Source of the DNA: JBGSQR01 sp964509295
GTDB lineage: Bacteria > Desulfobacterota > Desulfuromonadia > Geobacterales > Pseudopelobacteraceae
Length of the DNA stretch: 64,000 bases
Direction: 5' to 3'
Assembly: GCA_964509295.1 (NCBI GenBank)
Contig: CAZDWS010000014.1
Span: forward strand, 1 to 64,000
Under the pieces are notes generated by a model. That model was not told the origin of the DNA and did no database searches. It was given only the letters and a program-made list of their open reading frames with translations. The position numbers and the translations under genes are program-made. How positions within the stretch are numbered: the first letter of the stretch is position 1; each line of letters begins with the position of its first letter. This document shows positions 55,279-64,000 of the stretch, one piece after another.

Positions 55279-55405
55279 TCCGGTACATTCAGTAACATAA
55301 GATAATATGACAATCACATTTTTTAAATGTATGGACAAATCAGCAGTGTTTTCGATATATTCAGCCATTCCAATTTGTTTGTACTAGACTTCCCTGGATG
55401 TAATC
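55279..55405. other. Rest of the divergent gap between antiporter and recG
   Basis: AT-rich spacer holding whatever promoter recG uses. I see no clear plus-strand hexamer pair or further RNA structure, and no ribosome binding site better than a weak purine run before the recG ATG. Confidence 0.4.
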
Positions 55406-57733
55406 ATGCCGATTGTCATTCTCTCCAACAATAATTCACTTAATATTCCTGACGAGCTAGTCAAAAAAGCAGGATTGATTCCGGGTGAACCTGTCTCACT
55501 GGAAGTGAGTGACGGTGCCATTATTGTTCGTCCTGTTGAAAAAAAGTATATTGTTAAAGAGTTGGAAACAGATCAGGTTCTAGATAAGGGTTCGTTGCGT
55601 GAAACAATCTCACGCAAAAACCTGCAGACCCAGATGCAGTTTATCAAGGGTATTGGTCCAAAGCTATCAGAATTATTGATTAAGCGTGGAGTGAGTACGG
55701 TTGAGGATGCTATTTATCTGCTGCCTCATCGTTATGAAGACCGCCGGGAGTTGCGACGTATTTCTGGATTGCGACCCGGATTTACCGAGGTGTTCAGCGG
55801 TAAAGTTGTTTCTGCGGATAGTGTGGTTACCAAGGGTGGGCGGCGCTTTTTTGAAGTTATACTGGCAGACGATACCGGCAGTGTCACTTTGAAGTGGTTT
55901 AATAATAATCCGACTTTTATGAAAAGGGTCTGGAAAGTGGGCAGGACAGGAATTCTGACCGGTGAGGTTTCGCAGTACAATTACCAGCGAGAGGTGCATC
56001 ACCCGGATGTGGAGTGGTTGGCTGAAGGTGAGAGTGTCCAGGCATTCATGGCAGCCGACCCGGTTAATTTTGGCAGGATTGTTCCGGTCTACCCGCTGAC
56101 AGAGGGTTTGAGTCAAAAGATAATGCGTAAAGTAATGAAGGAGGTAGTTGACGGCTTTCTCCCGTACATCCAGGAGATAACTCCCTTAGCTTTATTGCAG
56201 GCTCATAAATTTACAGGCTTGAAAGAGTCGCTAAAAAGCGTACATCTGCCGCCTGCCACATTGAAACTTGATGACCTCAATGATGGTAATACCCTGTTTC
56301 ATCGTTCAATCGCCTTTGATGAGTTTTTTTTCTGGGAACTGGGCCTGGCATTGAAAAGGCAAGGCATAACGCTGGAGGACGGCATCGCTTTTCAGGTAAA
56401 TCATCTGTATACCAAACAGCTGGCCAGGATGCTCCCGTTCGAACTGACTTCAGCCCAGCGGCGCGTATTGACTGAAATTAAAAATGATATGTTGGCACCA
56501 CACCCAATGCATCGATTGGTTCAGGGGGATGTGGGTAGCGGAAAAACTCTGGTGGCATTGATGGCTGCTCTGGTGGCAGTGGAGAATGGTTATCAGGTCG
56601 CCATAATGGCCCCGACTGAACTGCTTGCGGAGCAGCATTGGCTGACAATTCATCGCTGGTGTGCTGAATTGGGTGTTAAGACTGTCTTGATTACCGCCGC
56701 AATCAAAAGCAAGGAGAAAAGCATTGTCCTCTCTGAAGTTGCAGACGGGACTGCCCAGATTGTTATTGGTACTCATGCAGTAATCCAGGAAAAAGTCGAG
56801 TTTGCCAGGTTAGGGTTGGGTATTATTGATGAACAGCATCGGTTCGGGGTTTTGCAGCGTGGCATTCTGAAGAAAAAAGGGTTAAATCCAGACATCCTGG
56901 TGATGACAGCAACTCCGATTCCTCGTACTTTGGCGATGACATTGTTTGGAGATTTGTCTCTTTCGGTGATAGATGAATTGCCACCAGGTCGAACGCCGGT
57001 CGAAACTAAAATCTATTTTGAATCGCGGCGCACCCAGGTTTATCAGGCTATCAGGGATGAGATAAAACAGGGCCGGCAGGCTTATGTTATCTATCCGCTG
57101 GTAGAAGAGACTGAAAAGACGGATATGAAGGCTGCGACACAAATGGCAGAGCACCTTGATGGCGATATTTTCCCAGACCTTCGCATCGGTCTGCTGCATG
57201 GCAGGATGAAGCCGGAGGAAAAAGAAAAAATCATGGCTTCTTTTAAAGCAAGAGAGCTGGATATTCTTGTTTCCACAACTGTAATTGAAGTTGGAATTGA
57301 TGTTCCAAATGCCACTATTATGGTGATAGAACACGCCGAACGATTTGGTCTTTCCCAGCTTCATCAGTTGCGTGGCAGGGTGGGTCGGGGCGCAGCCAAG
57401 TCACGCTGTATTCTATTGACACCGGGCAAGTTAAGCGAAGATGGAGAAAAACGGCTCAGAGTCATGGAGTCCACAACCGACGGGTTCAGGATTGCCGAGG
57501 CGGATCTGGAAATTCGAGGTCCGGGTGATTTTCTTGGAACGCGTCAATCCGGGTTGCCAGATTTTAGGGTTGCCAATATACTTCGCGATGGTACTATCCT
57601 CGAACAGGCTCGTCAGGCAGCTTTTGATCTGCTTGAAAAGGACCCGGATCTTTCTTGTGCCGGAAATAACGGTTTACGAAATGAACTTCTACGCAGATGG
57701 GGACAACGGCTTGAATTAGGTTCTATTGGCTGA
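55406..57733 (+). CDS. recG: ATP-dependent DNA helicase RecG with AbrB-like N-terminal extension
   Basis: 775 residues. RecG remodels stalled forks and Holliday junctions. Residues 1-48 (IVILSNNNSLNIPDELVKKAGL ... GEPVSLEVSDGAIIVRPV) look like a SpoVT/AbrB swapped-hairpin domain, absent from textbook RecG. Then come the wedge domain (OB fold) with IKGIGPKLSELLIKRG and GKVVSADSVVTKGGRRFFEV, helicase motif I QGDVGSGKTLVA, motif II IIDEQHRFG, TATPIPRTLAM, VIEVGIDVPNA and QLRGRVGRG. The helicase part is complete. The gene precedes ribF by 35 bases. Confidence 0.93.
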   Translation: MPIVILSNNNSLNIPDELVKKAGLIPGEPVSLEVSDGAIIVRPVEKKYIVKELETDQVLDKGSLRETISRKNLQTQMQFIKGIGPKLSELLIKRGVSTVEDAIYLLPHRYEDRRELRRISGLRPGFTEVFSGKVVSADSVVTKGGRRFFEVILADDTGSVTLKWFNNNPTFMKRVWKVGRTGILTGEVSQYNYQREVHHPDVEWLAEGESVQAFMAADPVNFGRIVPVYPLTEGLSQKIMRKVMKEVVDGFLPYIQEITPLALLQAHKFTGLKESLKSVHLPPATLKLDDLNDGNTLFHRSIAFDEFFFWELGLALKRQGITLEDGIAFQVNHLYTKQLARMLPFELTSAQRRVLTEIKNDMLAPHPMHRLVQGDVGSGKTLVALMAALVAVENGYQVAIMAPTELLAEQHWLTIHRWCAELGVKTVLITAAIKSKEKSIVLSEVADGTAQIVIGTHAVIQEKVEFARLGLGIIDEQHRFGVLQRGILKKKGLNPDILVMTATPIPRTLAMTLFGDLSLSVIDELPPGRTPVETKIYFESRRTQVYQAIRDEIKQGRQAYVIYPLVEETEKTDMKAATQMAEHLDGDIFPDLRIGLLHGRMKPEEKEKIMASFKARELDILVSTTVIEVGIDVPNATIMVIEHAERFGLSQLHQLRGRVGRGAAKSRCILLTPGKLSEDGEKRLRVMESTTDGFRIAEADLEIRGPGDFLGTRQSGLPDFRVANILRDGTILEQARQAAFDLLEKDPDLSCAGNNGLRNELLRRWGQRLELGSIG

Positions 57734-57768
57734 TTACAAAAATTCTTTTAAAAGTGGTTTTCGATCTT

Positions 57769-58749
57769 ATGCAAATTTTAAAAAACTCGGAAATTCCGAA
57801 AAATTTATTTAAATCTTCAGTTGTTACAATCGGAAATTTTGACGGTGTTCATCGAGGACATGCCGAGTTATTCCGCTGTCTCAGGCAGCAAAGTGAAAAA
57901 CTCGGTCTTCCTTCCGTAGTGATTACCTTCGAGCCGCACCCGCTGAAGTTGATTGCTCCTGAATTTGCTCCAAAGCTGATTACAACCTATGGGCAGAAGG
58001 CCGAACTGATTGCCGAGTCCGGTGTTGACTTTCTGGTAGTAGTCGAATTTACCCGTGAGTTTTCCTCGCTGGAAGCCGATGATTTTGTGAAGAACTTTCT
58101 CTGTGATACGCTGGGAATGAAACATATTATCATAGGTCATGATTATGCTTTTGGACGGGGGCGTAAAGGAAATTACAGTACTCTGAAGCAGATGGGTTCG
58201 CAATTGGGTTTCACAGTTGAAAGTCTGGAGGCTGTTGGAGACCCGACGAATATCTTTAGCAGCAGTCTTGTCAGAAATATGATTACAAGTGGTGATGTAG
58301 CCGGGGCCAGTTCTATTCTGGGGCGTTATCATGCAGTTTCCGGTCGCGTTGTTCATGGAAGAGAGATAGGGACCATGCTGGGGTATCCAACGGCCAACAT
58401 TACTGTCTGCAATGAATTAATTCCAGCCGACGGAGTTTATGCCGTTTTGGCTGCAGTGGATGGCAAAATGGTGTATGGGGCGTGCAATATTGGCACCTGC
58501 CCGACTTTTGATTCTACGGAGCGTTCAATTGAGGTATTCCTGCTTGATTTTAATGGAGAACTTTATGGTAAGGAACTGGCTTTCTGTTTTGTGCAACGCC
58601 TGAGGGGTGAAAAGAAATTTCCTAATGCCGACTTATTGATTAAGGCCATTGGAGAAGATGTGGCATCAACTAGAAAGATACTGTCAAGAGTTGAGATGAA
58701 CAAGGTCAAAACAATTTTTGCAAAATGTCCGCCAGAGGTCTGTTTGTGA
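57769..58749 (+). CDS. ribF: Bifunctional riboflavin kinase / FAD synthetase
   Basis: 326 residues. It makes FMN then FAD from riboflavin. The N-terminal FAD synthetase half has TIGNFDGVHRGH and FGRGRKGN. The C-terminal kinase half has GREIGTMLGYPTANI and the ACNIGTCPTFD block. The ATG at 57769 is preferred over a GTG five codons earlier, but neither has a good ribosome binding site. Its TGA overlaps the GTG of the next gene, so translation is likely coupled. Confidence 0.95.
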   Translation: MQILKNSEIPKNLFKSSVVTIGNFDGVHRGHAELFRCLRQQSEKLGLPSVVITFEPHPLKLIAPEFAPKLITTYGQKAELIAESGVDFLVVVEFTREFSSLEADDFVKNFLCDTLGMKHIIIGHDYAFGRGRKGNYSTLKQMGSQLGFTVESLEAVGDPTNIFSSSLVRNMITSGDVAGASSILGRYHAVSGRVVHGREIGTMLGYPTANITVCNELIPADGVYAVLAAVDGKMVYGACNIGTCPTFDSTERSIEVFLLDFNGELYGKELAFCFVQRLRGEKKFPNADLLIKAIGEDVASTRKILSRVEMNKVKTIFAKCPPEVCL

Positions 58750-59756
58750 AAGTCGGATTTGATATTAAGTTTTGGATTGGTATTGCGGTAAGTATTTTTT
58801 TCTTGGTGCTGTTATCCAGAAAAATTGATTTTAACCAGCTTGTTATGGCTTTCAAGACAGTTGATTACCGCTTTGTAGTGTTTGCAATTATTCTGACCTT
58901 TATCAGTTACTTTCTGCGGGCAGTACGCTGGCACTATCTGTTGATTGGTTTGAAACGTATTCCATTATCCTCTCTATTTCCAGCAACAATTATCGGATAT
59001 ATGGCAAATAATCTTTTACCTGCACGCCTGGGTGAGTTTGTGCGGGCCTATCTGCTGGCACAGCGTGAAGAGCTTGAAACTCCAGCTGTTTTTGCCTCAC
59101 TGGTAATTGACCGGCTATTTGACGGCTTTACGGTTTTGCTGATGCTTGTAATTACCCTGTTTACTTTAAAGTTACCGGAGGGACTGGGAGATGCCGGTGC
59201 AGCTCTCAGAGCTGGCGGAGTAGTGACTTTTCTGGTCTATTGCGTGGTGGTAGTTTTCCTGATTTTATTGAAACGCCAGACAATTAAAACGTTATCTTTT
59301 TTGAAGATTATGCTGAAGCCATTTCCGCGCAGTTTTTCAGACCGGCTGATTCCTTTGCTGGGTTCTTTTATTGCCGGAATAAATCTATCTTTTAAGGGAC
59401 GCCATTTTGGGGCTGTTATTATTTCATCAATCATGATCTGGACTTTTGCGCTGTTACCCGTAGATATGATTCTCCGGGGGTTCGGGATTGACCTGCCGAT
59501 TACAGCATCCATGTTTATTCTTGTGTTGCTTGTTTTTGCCGTTATGGTACCAGCCTCTCCAGGTTTCATTGGTACATATCATTATGCCTGTTTCAAGGGT
59601 CTGTCAGTTTTTGAGATTGATGCCTCAACTTCAGTAAGCCTGGCACTGGTTATTCATGGTATTGGCTTCTTCCCGGTTGTTTTTGCAGGGTTTTATTATC
59701 TCTGGCGCGACAGGGTGTCACTCTCTGTCTTTCAAAAGGCTGGTGAGAATATATGA
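58746..59756 (+). CDS. Lysylphosphatidylglycerol-synthase-type membrane flippase family protein
   Basis: 336 residues with about eight membrane helices, matching the MprF N-terminal/UPF0104 family: FISYFLRAVRWHYLLIGL, LLPARLGEFVRAYLLAQRE, VIDRLFDGFTVLL and PASPGFIGTYHYA are its usual blocks. Members are thought to flip or transport lipids or lipid-linked sugars. There is no synthase domain. GTG at 58746 overlaps the ribF stop as GTGA with AGAGG seven bases upstream; an ATG at 58725 is an alternative. Its own stop overlaps the start of the DUF2723 gene. Confidence 0.82.
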   Translation: MKVGFDIKFWIGIAVSIFFLVLLSRKIDFNQLVMAFKTVDYRFVVFAIILTFISYFLRAVRWHYLLIGLKRIPLSSLFPATIIGYMANNLLPARLGEFVRAYLLAQREELETPAVFASLVIDRLFDGFTVLLMLVITLFTLKLPEGLGDAGAALRAGGVVTFLVYCVVVVFLILLKRQTIKTLSFLKIMLKPFPRSFSDRLIPLLGSFIAGINLSFKGRHFGAVIISSIMIWTFALLPVDMILRGFGIDLPITASMFILVLLVFAVMVPASPGFIGTYHYACFKGLSVFEIDASTSVSLALVIHGIGFFPVVFAGFYYLWRDRVSLSVFQKAGENI

Positions 59757-61639
59757 AAAATCCGCTTTTAAAGTTTACCGGCTTTAAGTTCAAGTCATAT
59801 CTGGATTTTTTTGCAATACTTGCATTTTCAATCCCGTTTGCTATGTACATGGCTACTCTTGCCCCTTCGGTTACTTTTTTTGACAGCGGTGAGTTTATCA
59901 CCGCTACCGCCTCGCTGGGGTCTGCACATTCTCCCGGATATCCTTTGTTTTTGATGTTTGCCAAACCGTTTACATGGCTGCCGTTTGGAAACATTGCGTT
60001 TCGCGTGAATATGGCCACTGCCTTTTCGTCTTCACTTGCCTGCCTCGGTGTCTATTTTCTGACGGTTAGACTATTAAAGTATGAAAGAGTTGTTAAGGAC
60101 GAGGCTTTTTCGCTGTTTGCAATGAAATCTGCTGCTCTGGCCGCCGCCTGTTGTTTTGCATTTACTCCCCGTGTATGGCTGCAGTCAAATCATGATAAAC
60201 CATATCCGTTGTTAGCTTTTATTTCGGCTGTAATTTTGTACATGCTGTTTCTCTGGCGGGATCATTACAAAAACGGAGAAGAACGTCCTGCCTACATTTA
60301 TGCCTGTTCATTTCTTGCAAGTATGGCCATGGCTGTTCACCAAACTATAGTTTTGCTGGTGCCGGCATGGTTTGTCTTTATGCTGATAACTGATTGGCGA
60401 GTTGTCAAGCGTGTCAGAGAATTGATTCTGGCTACTTTTTTTGCTTTGTTAGGATTCTCTGTACACCTGTATCTTCCTTTCAGGGCAACACAGAAACCTT
60501 TGCTTAACTGGGGTGATCCCAGTAATTACTTTAATTTTCTCTGGCACTTTTTACGACGCGGATATGGTGATGAGCCACATCCAAGGGACTTATCGCTGCT
60601 GTGGGCACAGATTAAGGCTTTTAGTGTCCCACACGAGTTTACCTGGATTGGTGCTGCTTTACTTTTGTTTGCGCTGGTTTGTCTATGGAAACGACAACGT
60701 GATGTTGTTGCCGCATATCTGTCCGGAATTTTTGTCTTTTTATTGGTAATTGCCGGATATTTTAATACACCAGTTGATATGATTTTTCTGACGGAGGAAT
60801 TTTTTACGCCTCTATATCTGATTTCTGCAGTTTTAATAGGAGCTGGTCTTTATTTTTTACTGGAGTTTGCTGTCAGCAAGTCACACTTGCCAGATAATTT
60901 TGATACTAAAATATATGTTGCTGTTTTTGTTATGTTCTTTTCATTGCCGATCTGTTTGGGGGCAGCCAATTATTATGAGAATGACCAGCATGATAACTAT
61001 ATTTCCTTTGATTACGCTACTAACTCCCTGCGCAGTCTGCCACAGGACGCCGTTATGTTTACCTGGGGTGATAGCGGTGCTTTTCCACTCTGGTATTTAC
61101 AGGGTGTTGAAAGGATGCGAGAAGATGTGGATCTGCCTCACACACCGCATCTTGCGTTTGAATGGTATCTTGATTCCATGCCGAGGCTTTTTAGCGTGAG
61201 CCGATTGAGGGCACAGGGTGTTCAGGCTTCCGGCACTGAGGTTGCCTTGCGTGTTTCTATCAATGAACTTTTGGGATTAAGGCCAGTTTACATCGATTTT
61301 TCAACACGATATTCAGTCAGTTTCAATAGCTTTCTGCCCGTTCAAAATGGCATAGTTTATCGTATCAGGCGGAACTCTGAACCGGCGGGAATCTCCGATA
61401 TATCAATATGGGAGAACTATAATACCAGAGGAGTTTTTGAAAAAATTTCTTTTCTCGATCTGGATACAGACAAAGCAATCATGATCTACGCACATAGTTA
61501 TCTGGAAGCGGGTGAGTTGTTAATGAGTGCAGGCTATTCATATGAGGCTCTCAAGATGTTTGATAAAGCTGAGAATGTTTCTGTCAGTATGAAGAGTTCA
61601 GTGCAGCAGATACTCATGCAGTATGGCAAGGAAAGGTAA
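59753..61639 (+). CDS. DUF2723 multi-pass membrane protein (GT-C-like)
   Basis: 628 residues. The N-terminal half has many membrane helices and the DUF2723 signature LAPSVTFFDSGEFITATASLGSAHSPGYPLF, resembling GT-C protein O-mannosyltransferases. The C-terminal part is a soluble domain with DSGAFPLWYLQGVERMREDVDL. The eukaryotic relative TMEM260 is an O-mannosyltransferase, so a glycosyltransferase role on the periplasmic side is plausible. ATGA overlap with the preceding flippase-like gene suggests joint action on a lipid-linked sugar. Function is inferred. Confidence 0.82.
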   Translation: MKNPLLKFTGFKFKSYLDFFAILAFSIPFAMYMATLAPSVTFFDSGEFITATASLGSAHSPGYPLFLMFAKPFTWLPFGNIAFRVNMATAFSSSLACLGVYFLTVRLLKYERVVKDEAFSLFAMKSAALAAACCFAFTPRVWLQSNHDKPYPLLAFISAVILYMLFLWRDHYKNGEERPAYIYACSFLASMAMAVHQTIVLLVPAWFVFMLITDWRVVKRVRELILATFFALLGFSVHLYLPFRATQKPLLNWGDPSNYFNFLWHFLRRGYGDEPHPRDLSLLWAQIKAFSVPHEFTWIGAALLLFALVCLWKRQRDVVAAYLSGIFVFLLVIAGYFNTPVDMIFLTEEFFTPLYLISAVLIGAGLYFLLEFAVSKSHLPDNFDTKIYVAVFVMFFSLPICLGAANYYENDQHDNYISFDYATNSLRSLPQDAVMFTWGDSGAFPLWYLQGVERMREDVDLPHTPHLAFEWYLDSMPRLFSVSRLRAQGVQASGTEVALRVSINELLGLRPVYIDFSTRYSVSFNSFLPVQNGIVYRIRRNSEPAGISDISIWENYNTRGVFEKISFLDLDTDKAIMIYAHSYLEAGELLMSAGYSYEALKMFDKAENVSVSMKSSVQQILMQYGKER

Positions 61640-61645
61640 GATTAT

Positions 61646-62506
61646 ATGCAGGTAATAAATGGAAAATCCAAAATTTTGGGAATAATCGGTCATCCTGTGG
61701 GGCATTCTCTTTCACCAGTAATGCAGAATGCAGCATTGGGTGCCTGTCAGTTGAATTATGTCTATGTTCCTTTTGATGTTCATCCTGATAATCTTGCAGC
61801 TGCCGTTATGGGTTTACGGTCTTTAGGTGTCGCCGGTTTTAATGTTACAATTCCTCATAAAAGTTCAATTATTCCATTTTTGGATGGTCTGAATATAAGT
61901 GCCCAGTCTGCCTGCGCTGTAAATACAGTAAAAAATGAAGACGGTAGACTGATTGGCTATAATACGGATGGCGATGGATTGGTCAGGTCATTGGCTGAAG
62001 ATCTGGACTTTTTGCCTGGTGATGGTGATATCGTAGTTATCGGGGCAGGAGGTGCAGCACGAGGAGCGGTTGCATCACTATGTCGTGCAGGTGCTGGTCG
62101 GGTTATTATTTTCAACAGGACTCCCGCAAAAGCTTTTGAACTGGTTGAAACTCTTAGTTTAGGGCACACTAATACAAAAATATTGATAGCTGCTGATGAA
62201 GTAGAATTGAAAATTTATATGAAAAAGGCTCTACTGTTAATTAATACAACTTCAGTAGGAATGAACCAGGAAATGCTGCCATTTGTAGAACTTGCTGACC
62301 TGCCGAACAATGCTAAAATCTACGATATGGTTTATGCGCCTTCTGTTACTCCGTTATTGCATCAAGCTGGTGAAATTGGATTGAGGGCCGCAAACGGACT
62401 TGGCATGTTGGCTGGGCAAGGGGAGTTGGCTTTTCAGATTTGGACAGGAATTTTACCACCATCCGGGCTAATGAAGAGTTGTCTTGTAAATATTTGTGCA
62501 TCTTAA
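61646..62506 (+). CDS. aroE: Shikimate dehydrogenase
   Basis: 286 residues. It reduces 3-dehydroshikimate to shikimate with NADPH. The substrate-binding GHPVGHSLSPVMQNAAL and NVTIPHKSSI with its catalytic Lys, and the nucleotide-binding VIGAGGAARGAV are present, as is the late NGLGMLAGQGELAFQIW. It starts six bases after the DUF2723 stop. No other aromatic pathway gene lies in the window. Confidence 0.95.
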   Translation: MQVINGKSKILGIIGHPVGHSLSPVMQNAALGACQLNYVYVPFDVHPDNLAAAVMGLRSLGVAGFNVTIPHKSSIIPFLDGLNISAQSACAVNTVKNEDGRLIGYNTDGDGLVRSLAEDLDFLPGDGDIVVIGAGGAARGAVASLCRAGAGRVIIFNRTPAKAFELVETLSLGHTNTKILIAADEVELKIYMKKALLLINTTSVGMNQEMLPFVELADLPNNAKIYDMVYAPSVTPLLHQAGEIGLRAANGLGMLAGQGELAFQIWTGILPPSGLMKSCLVNICAS

Positions 62507-62513
62507 CAACAAC

Positions 62514-62542
62514 TTGACATACGGCGCTAATCCGCATAGTAT
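62514..62542 (+). promoter_or_regulatory. Promoter of pilB
   Basis: TTGACA at 62514-62519, 17 bases, TAGTAT at 62537-62542. The ATG at 62572 follows GAGGGGG. Confidence 0.75.
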
Positions 62543-62571
62543 CCGTTTCAACAGGCTTTTGAGGGGGAAAC

Positions 62572-64000
62572 ATGCAGTCAAGTAGACTGGGAGATATCCT
62601 GGTTAAAAATAACTTGGTAACTAAGGAACAACTTGCCAAGGCGATCGAGGAACAGAAACTTTCCGGTGGACAACTCCGTTTGGGTTCAATCCTGGTTAAG
62701 CATAATGTTTTAAAAGAACACGACCTCACCTCTTTTCTCTCCAAGCAGTATGGCGTACCAATTGTAAACCTTTCCGAATTTGATATTGATCCCGCTGTAG
62801 CTAAAATCATTCAGGCCGAGGTAGTCCAGAAATATCAGTTGCTGCCGATCAAGCGAGCCGGTGCAACCTTAATCGTTGCTGTAAGTGATCCTTCCAATCT
62901 ATTTGCAATCGAAGATATCAAGTTTATGACCGGCTACAACGTGGAAATGGTTGTTGCGTCAGAAAGCGATATCAAAGTTGCTATTGACAAAAACTATGAT
63001 CAGTCTTCTTCTTTAGCAGATGTAATGGGTGATATCGACCTGGAAGATCTGGAAGTTGTTGATGAACACGATAATGTAGATATTGGGTCATTAGAGAAGG
63101 CAACTGAGGATGCACCTGTTGTCAGGATGGTTAACGCAATCCTTCAGGATGCGATAAGAAAAAAAGCCAGCGATATCCATATCGAGCCGTATGAAAAAAT
63201 GTTCAGGGTTCGCTATCGCATAGACGGCGTTTTGTATGAAACCATGAAGCCGCCGCTAAAATTGAAAAATGCGATTACTTCGCGCATTAAAATCATGGCG
63301 GAACTGGATATTGCTGAACGTCGGCTTCCGCAGGATGGACGCATCAAGATCAAACTTGGTGGCGGGCGTGACATGGATTTCCGTGTATCTGTCCTGCCTA
63401 CGCTTTTTGGTGAAAAAGTCTGTATGCGACTTCTTGATAAAAGCAGCTTGCAGACCGATTTGACCAAACTGGGTTATGAGCCTGAAGCACTGTCTCATTT
63501 TATGCGTGAGATTCATAAGCCCTTTGGAATGGTACTGGTTACCGGTCCCACAGGCAGCGGCAAGACGGTTTCGCTTTATTCAGCCCTTTCTGAGTTGAAC
63601 AAGGTTTCTGAAAATATATCTACAGCAGAAGATCCGGTTGAATTTAACTTTGCCGGTATAAATCAGGTTCAGATGCATGAAGATATCGGACTGAATTTTG
63701 CGGCTGCTCTGCGCTCTTTTTTACGTCAAGATCCTGATATTATTATGATCGGTGAGATTAGAGATTTCGAGACAGCTGAAATTGCTGTAAAAGCTGCCTT
63801 GACAGGACATCTTGTGCTTTCCACGCTGCACACAAATGATGCTCCGGCAACAATTAACAGATTATTGAATATGGGAATTGAGCCATTTCTTGTCGCATCG
63901 GCTGTAAACCTGATTACTGCACAACGTCTGGCTCGTAGAGTTTGTGTTGAATGTAAGGAACCGGAAGATATTCCAGTGCAGGCACTTATTGATGCAGGTG
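62572..64000 (+). CDS. pilB: Type IV pilus assembly ATPase PilB, 5' part
   Basis: The first 476 codons are in the window with no stop; the 3' end lies beyond 64000. PilB is the hexameric ATPase that drives pilus extension. The N-terminal MSHEN/T2SSE domain starts GDILVKNNLVTKEQLAKAI. The core has Asp box ASDIHIEPYE, Walker A TGPTGSGKTVSLYSAL, Walker B-type IMIGEIRD and His box TGHLVLSTLHTNDA. A cysteine pair CVECK follows, start of the tetracysteine zinc site of PilB/GspE. It has its own promoter after aroE. Neighbouring pilT or pilC genes are expected downstream but not visible. Confidence 0.95.
   Translation, partial: MQSSRLGDILVKNNLVTKEQLAKAIEEQKLSGGQLRLGSILVKHNVLKEHDLTSFLSKQYGVPIVNLSEFDIDPAVAKIIQAEVVQKYQLLPIKRAGATLIVAVSDPSNLFAIEDIKFMTGYNVEMVVASESDIKVAIDKNYDQSSSLADVMGDIDLEDLEVVDEHDNVDIGSLEKATEDAPVVRMVNAILQDAIRKKASDIHIEPYEKMFRVRYRIDGVLYETMKPPLKLKNAITSRIKIMAELDIAERRLPQDGRIKIKLGGGRDMDFRVSVLPTLFGEKVCMRLLDKSSLQTDLTKLGYEPEALSHFMREIHKPFGMVLVTGPTGSGKTVSLYSALSELNKVSENISTAEDPVEFNFAGINQVQMHEDIGLNFAAALRSFLRQDPDIIMIGEIRDFETAEIAVKAALTGHLVLSTLHTNDAPATINRLLNMGIEPFLVASAVNLITAQRLARRVCVECKEPEDIPVQALIDAG

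Noticed and set aside
1..64000. tRNA, rRNA and CRISPR arrays
   Set aside because: Reading both strands I found no cloverleaf-like gene, rRNA segment or regularly spaced repeat array.

Overview
The window looks like chromosomal DNA from a Geobacter-type bacterium (Desulfuromonadota/Geobacterales). The basis is the mix of families rather than a database match: a pyr/car cluster with a PFL-activase-like radical SAM gene and a ferritin-like gene between carA and carB, a DUF1858 protein after greA, many sensor kinases, a sigma54-type regulator, a CusA-type metal efflux operon, CARDB/FG-GAP giant surface proteins and a pilB gene. The left 4 kb is visibly AT-richer than the 16-37 kb part. No tRNA, rRNA, CRISPR array or intact mobile element was seen.

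Layout. 0.3-4.6 kb: TerC-family protein, a cytidylate kinase-like/BON fusion, tilS (minus), a small PF04020 membrane protein (minus) and cheW. 4.6-16.1 kb, all minus strand: helicase, glycogen phosphorylase, rarA, a PAS histidine kinase, an RluA-type pseudouridine synthase, an SRPBCC protein, pfkA and corA. 16.3-26.2 kb, plus strand: a PyrR-type attenuation leader, pyrR-pyrB-pyrC-carA, radical SAM, ferritin-like protein, carB, greA and DUF1858. Two ~100-bp palindromic intergenic repeats lie in this cluster. 26.3-37.9 kb: sensor kinase, yjdM, a secreted unknown protein and an NtrC-family sigma54 activator, followed by a Cus-like outer-membrane factor/adaptor/RND pump and two small periplasmic proteins. 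Shared upstream motifs and sigma54-like promoters suggest that the activator controls the pump and the small proteins. 37.9-40.6 kb: a membrane protein, a GntR/FCD repressor and a class III CoA-transferase with a perfect palindromic operator candidate between the last two.

40.7-54.0 kb is the accessory region. It begins with a secreted 1058-residue protein containing a coiled coil, a transglutaminase-like fold without its catalytic Cys, and a C-terminal domain resembling HYD1-type ADP-ribosyltransferase toxins. An AT-rich cytoplasmic beta-propeller protein follows directly and is a candidate immunity protein. Next come a short ORF cut by an IS3-family transposase remnant, a small membrane protein, and a 2644-residue modular exported protein with squalene-cyclase-like repeats, eight CARDB modules, a seven-bladed FG-GAP propeller, Ig-like modules and a Gly-rich SGG-repeat C-terminal domain.

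54.1-64.0 kb returns to housekeeping genes. A cation antiporter (minus) sits behind a yybP-ykoY Mn2+ riboswitch with an overlapping terminator. Then come recG with an AbrB-like N-terminal extension, ribF, an LPG-synthase-type flippase homologue, a DUF2723 membrane protein, aroE, and the first 476 codons of pilB, which runs off the end. The strongest leads are the toxin/propeller pair, the shared control motifs of the metal locus, and the palindromic repeats whose two copies carry compensatory changes.
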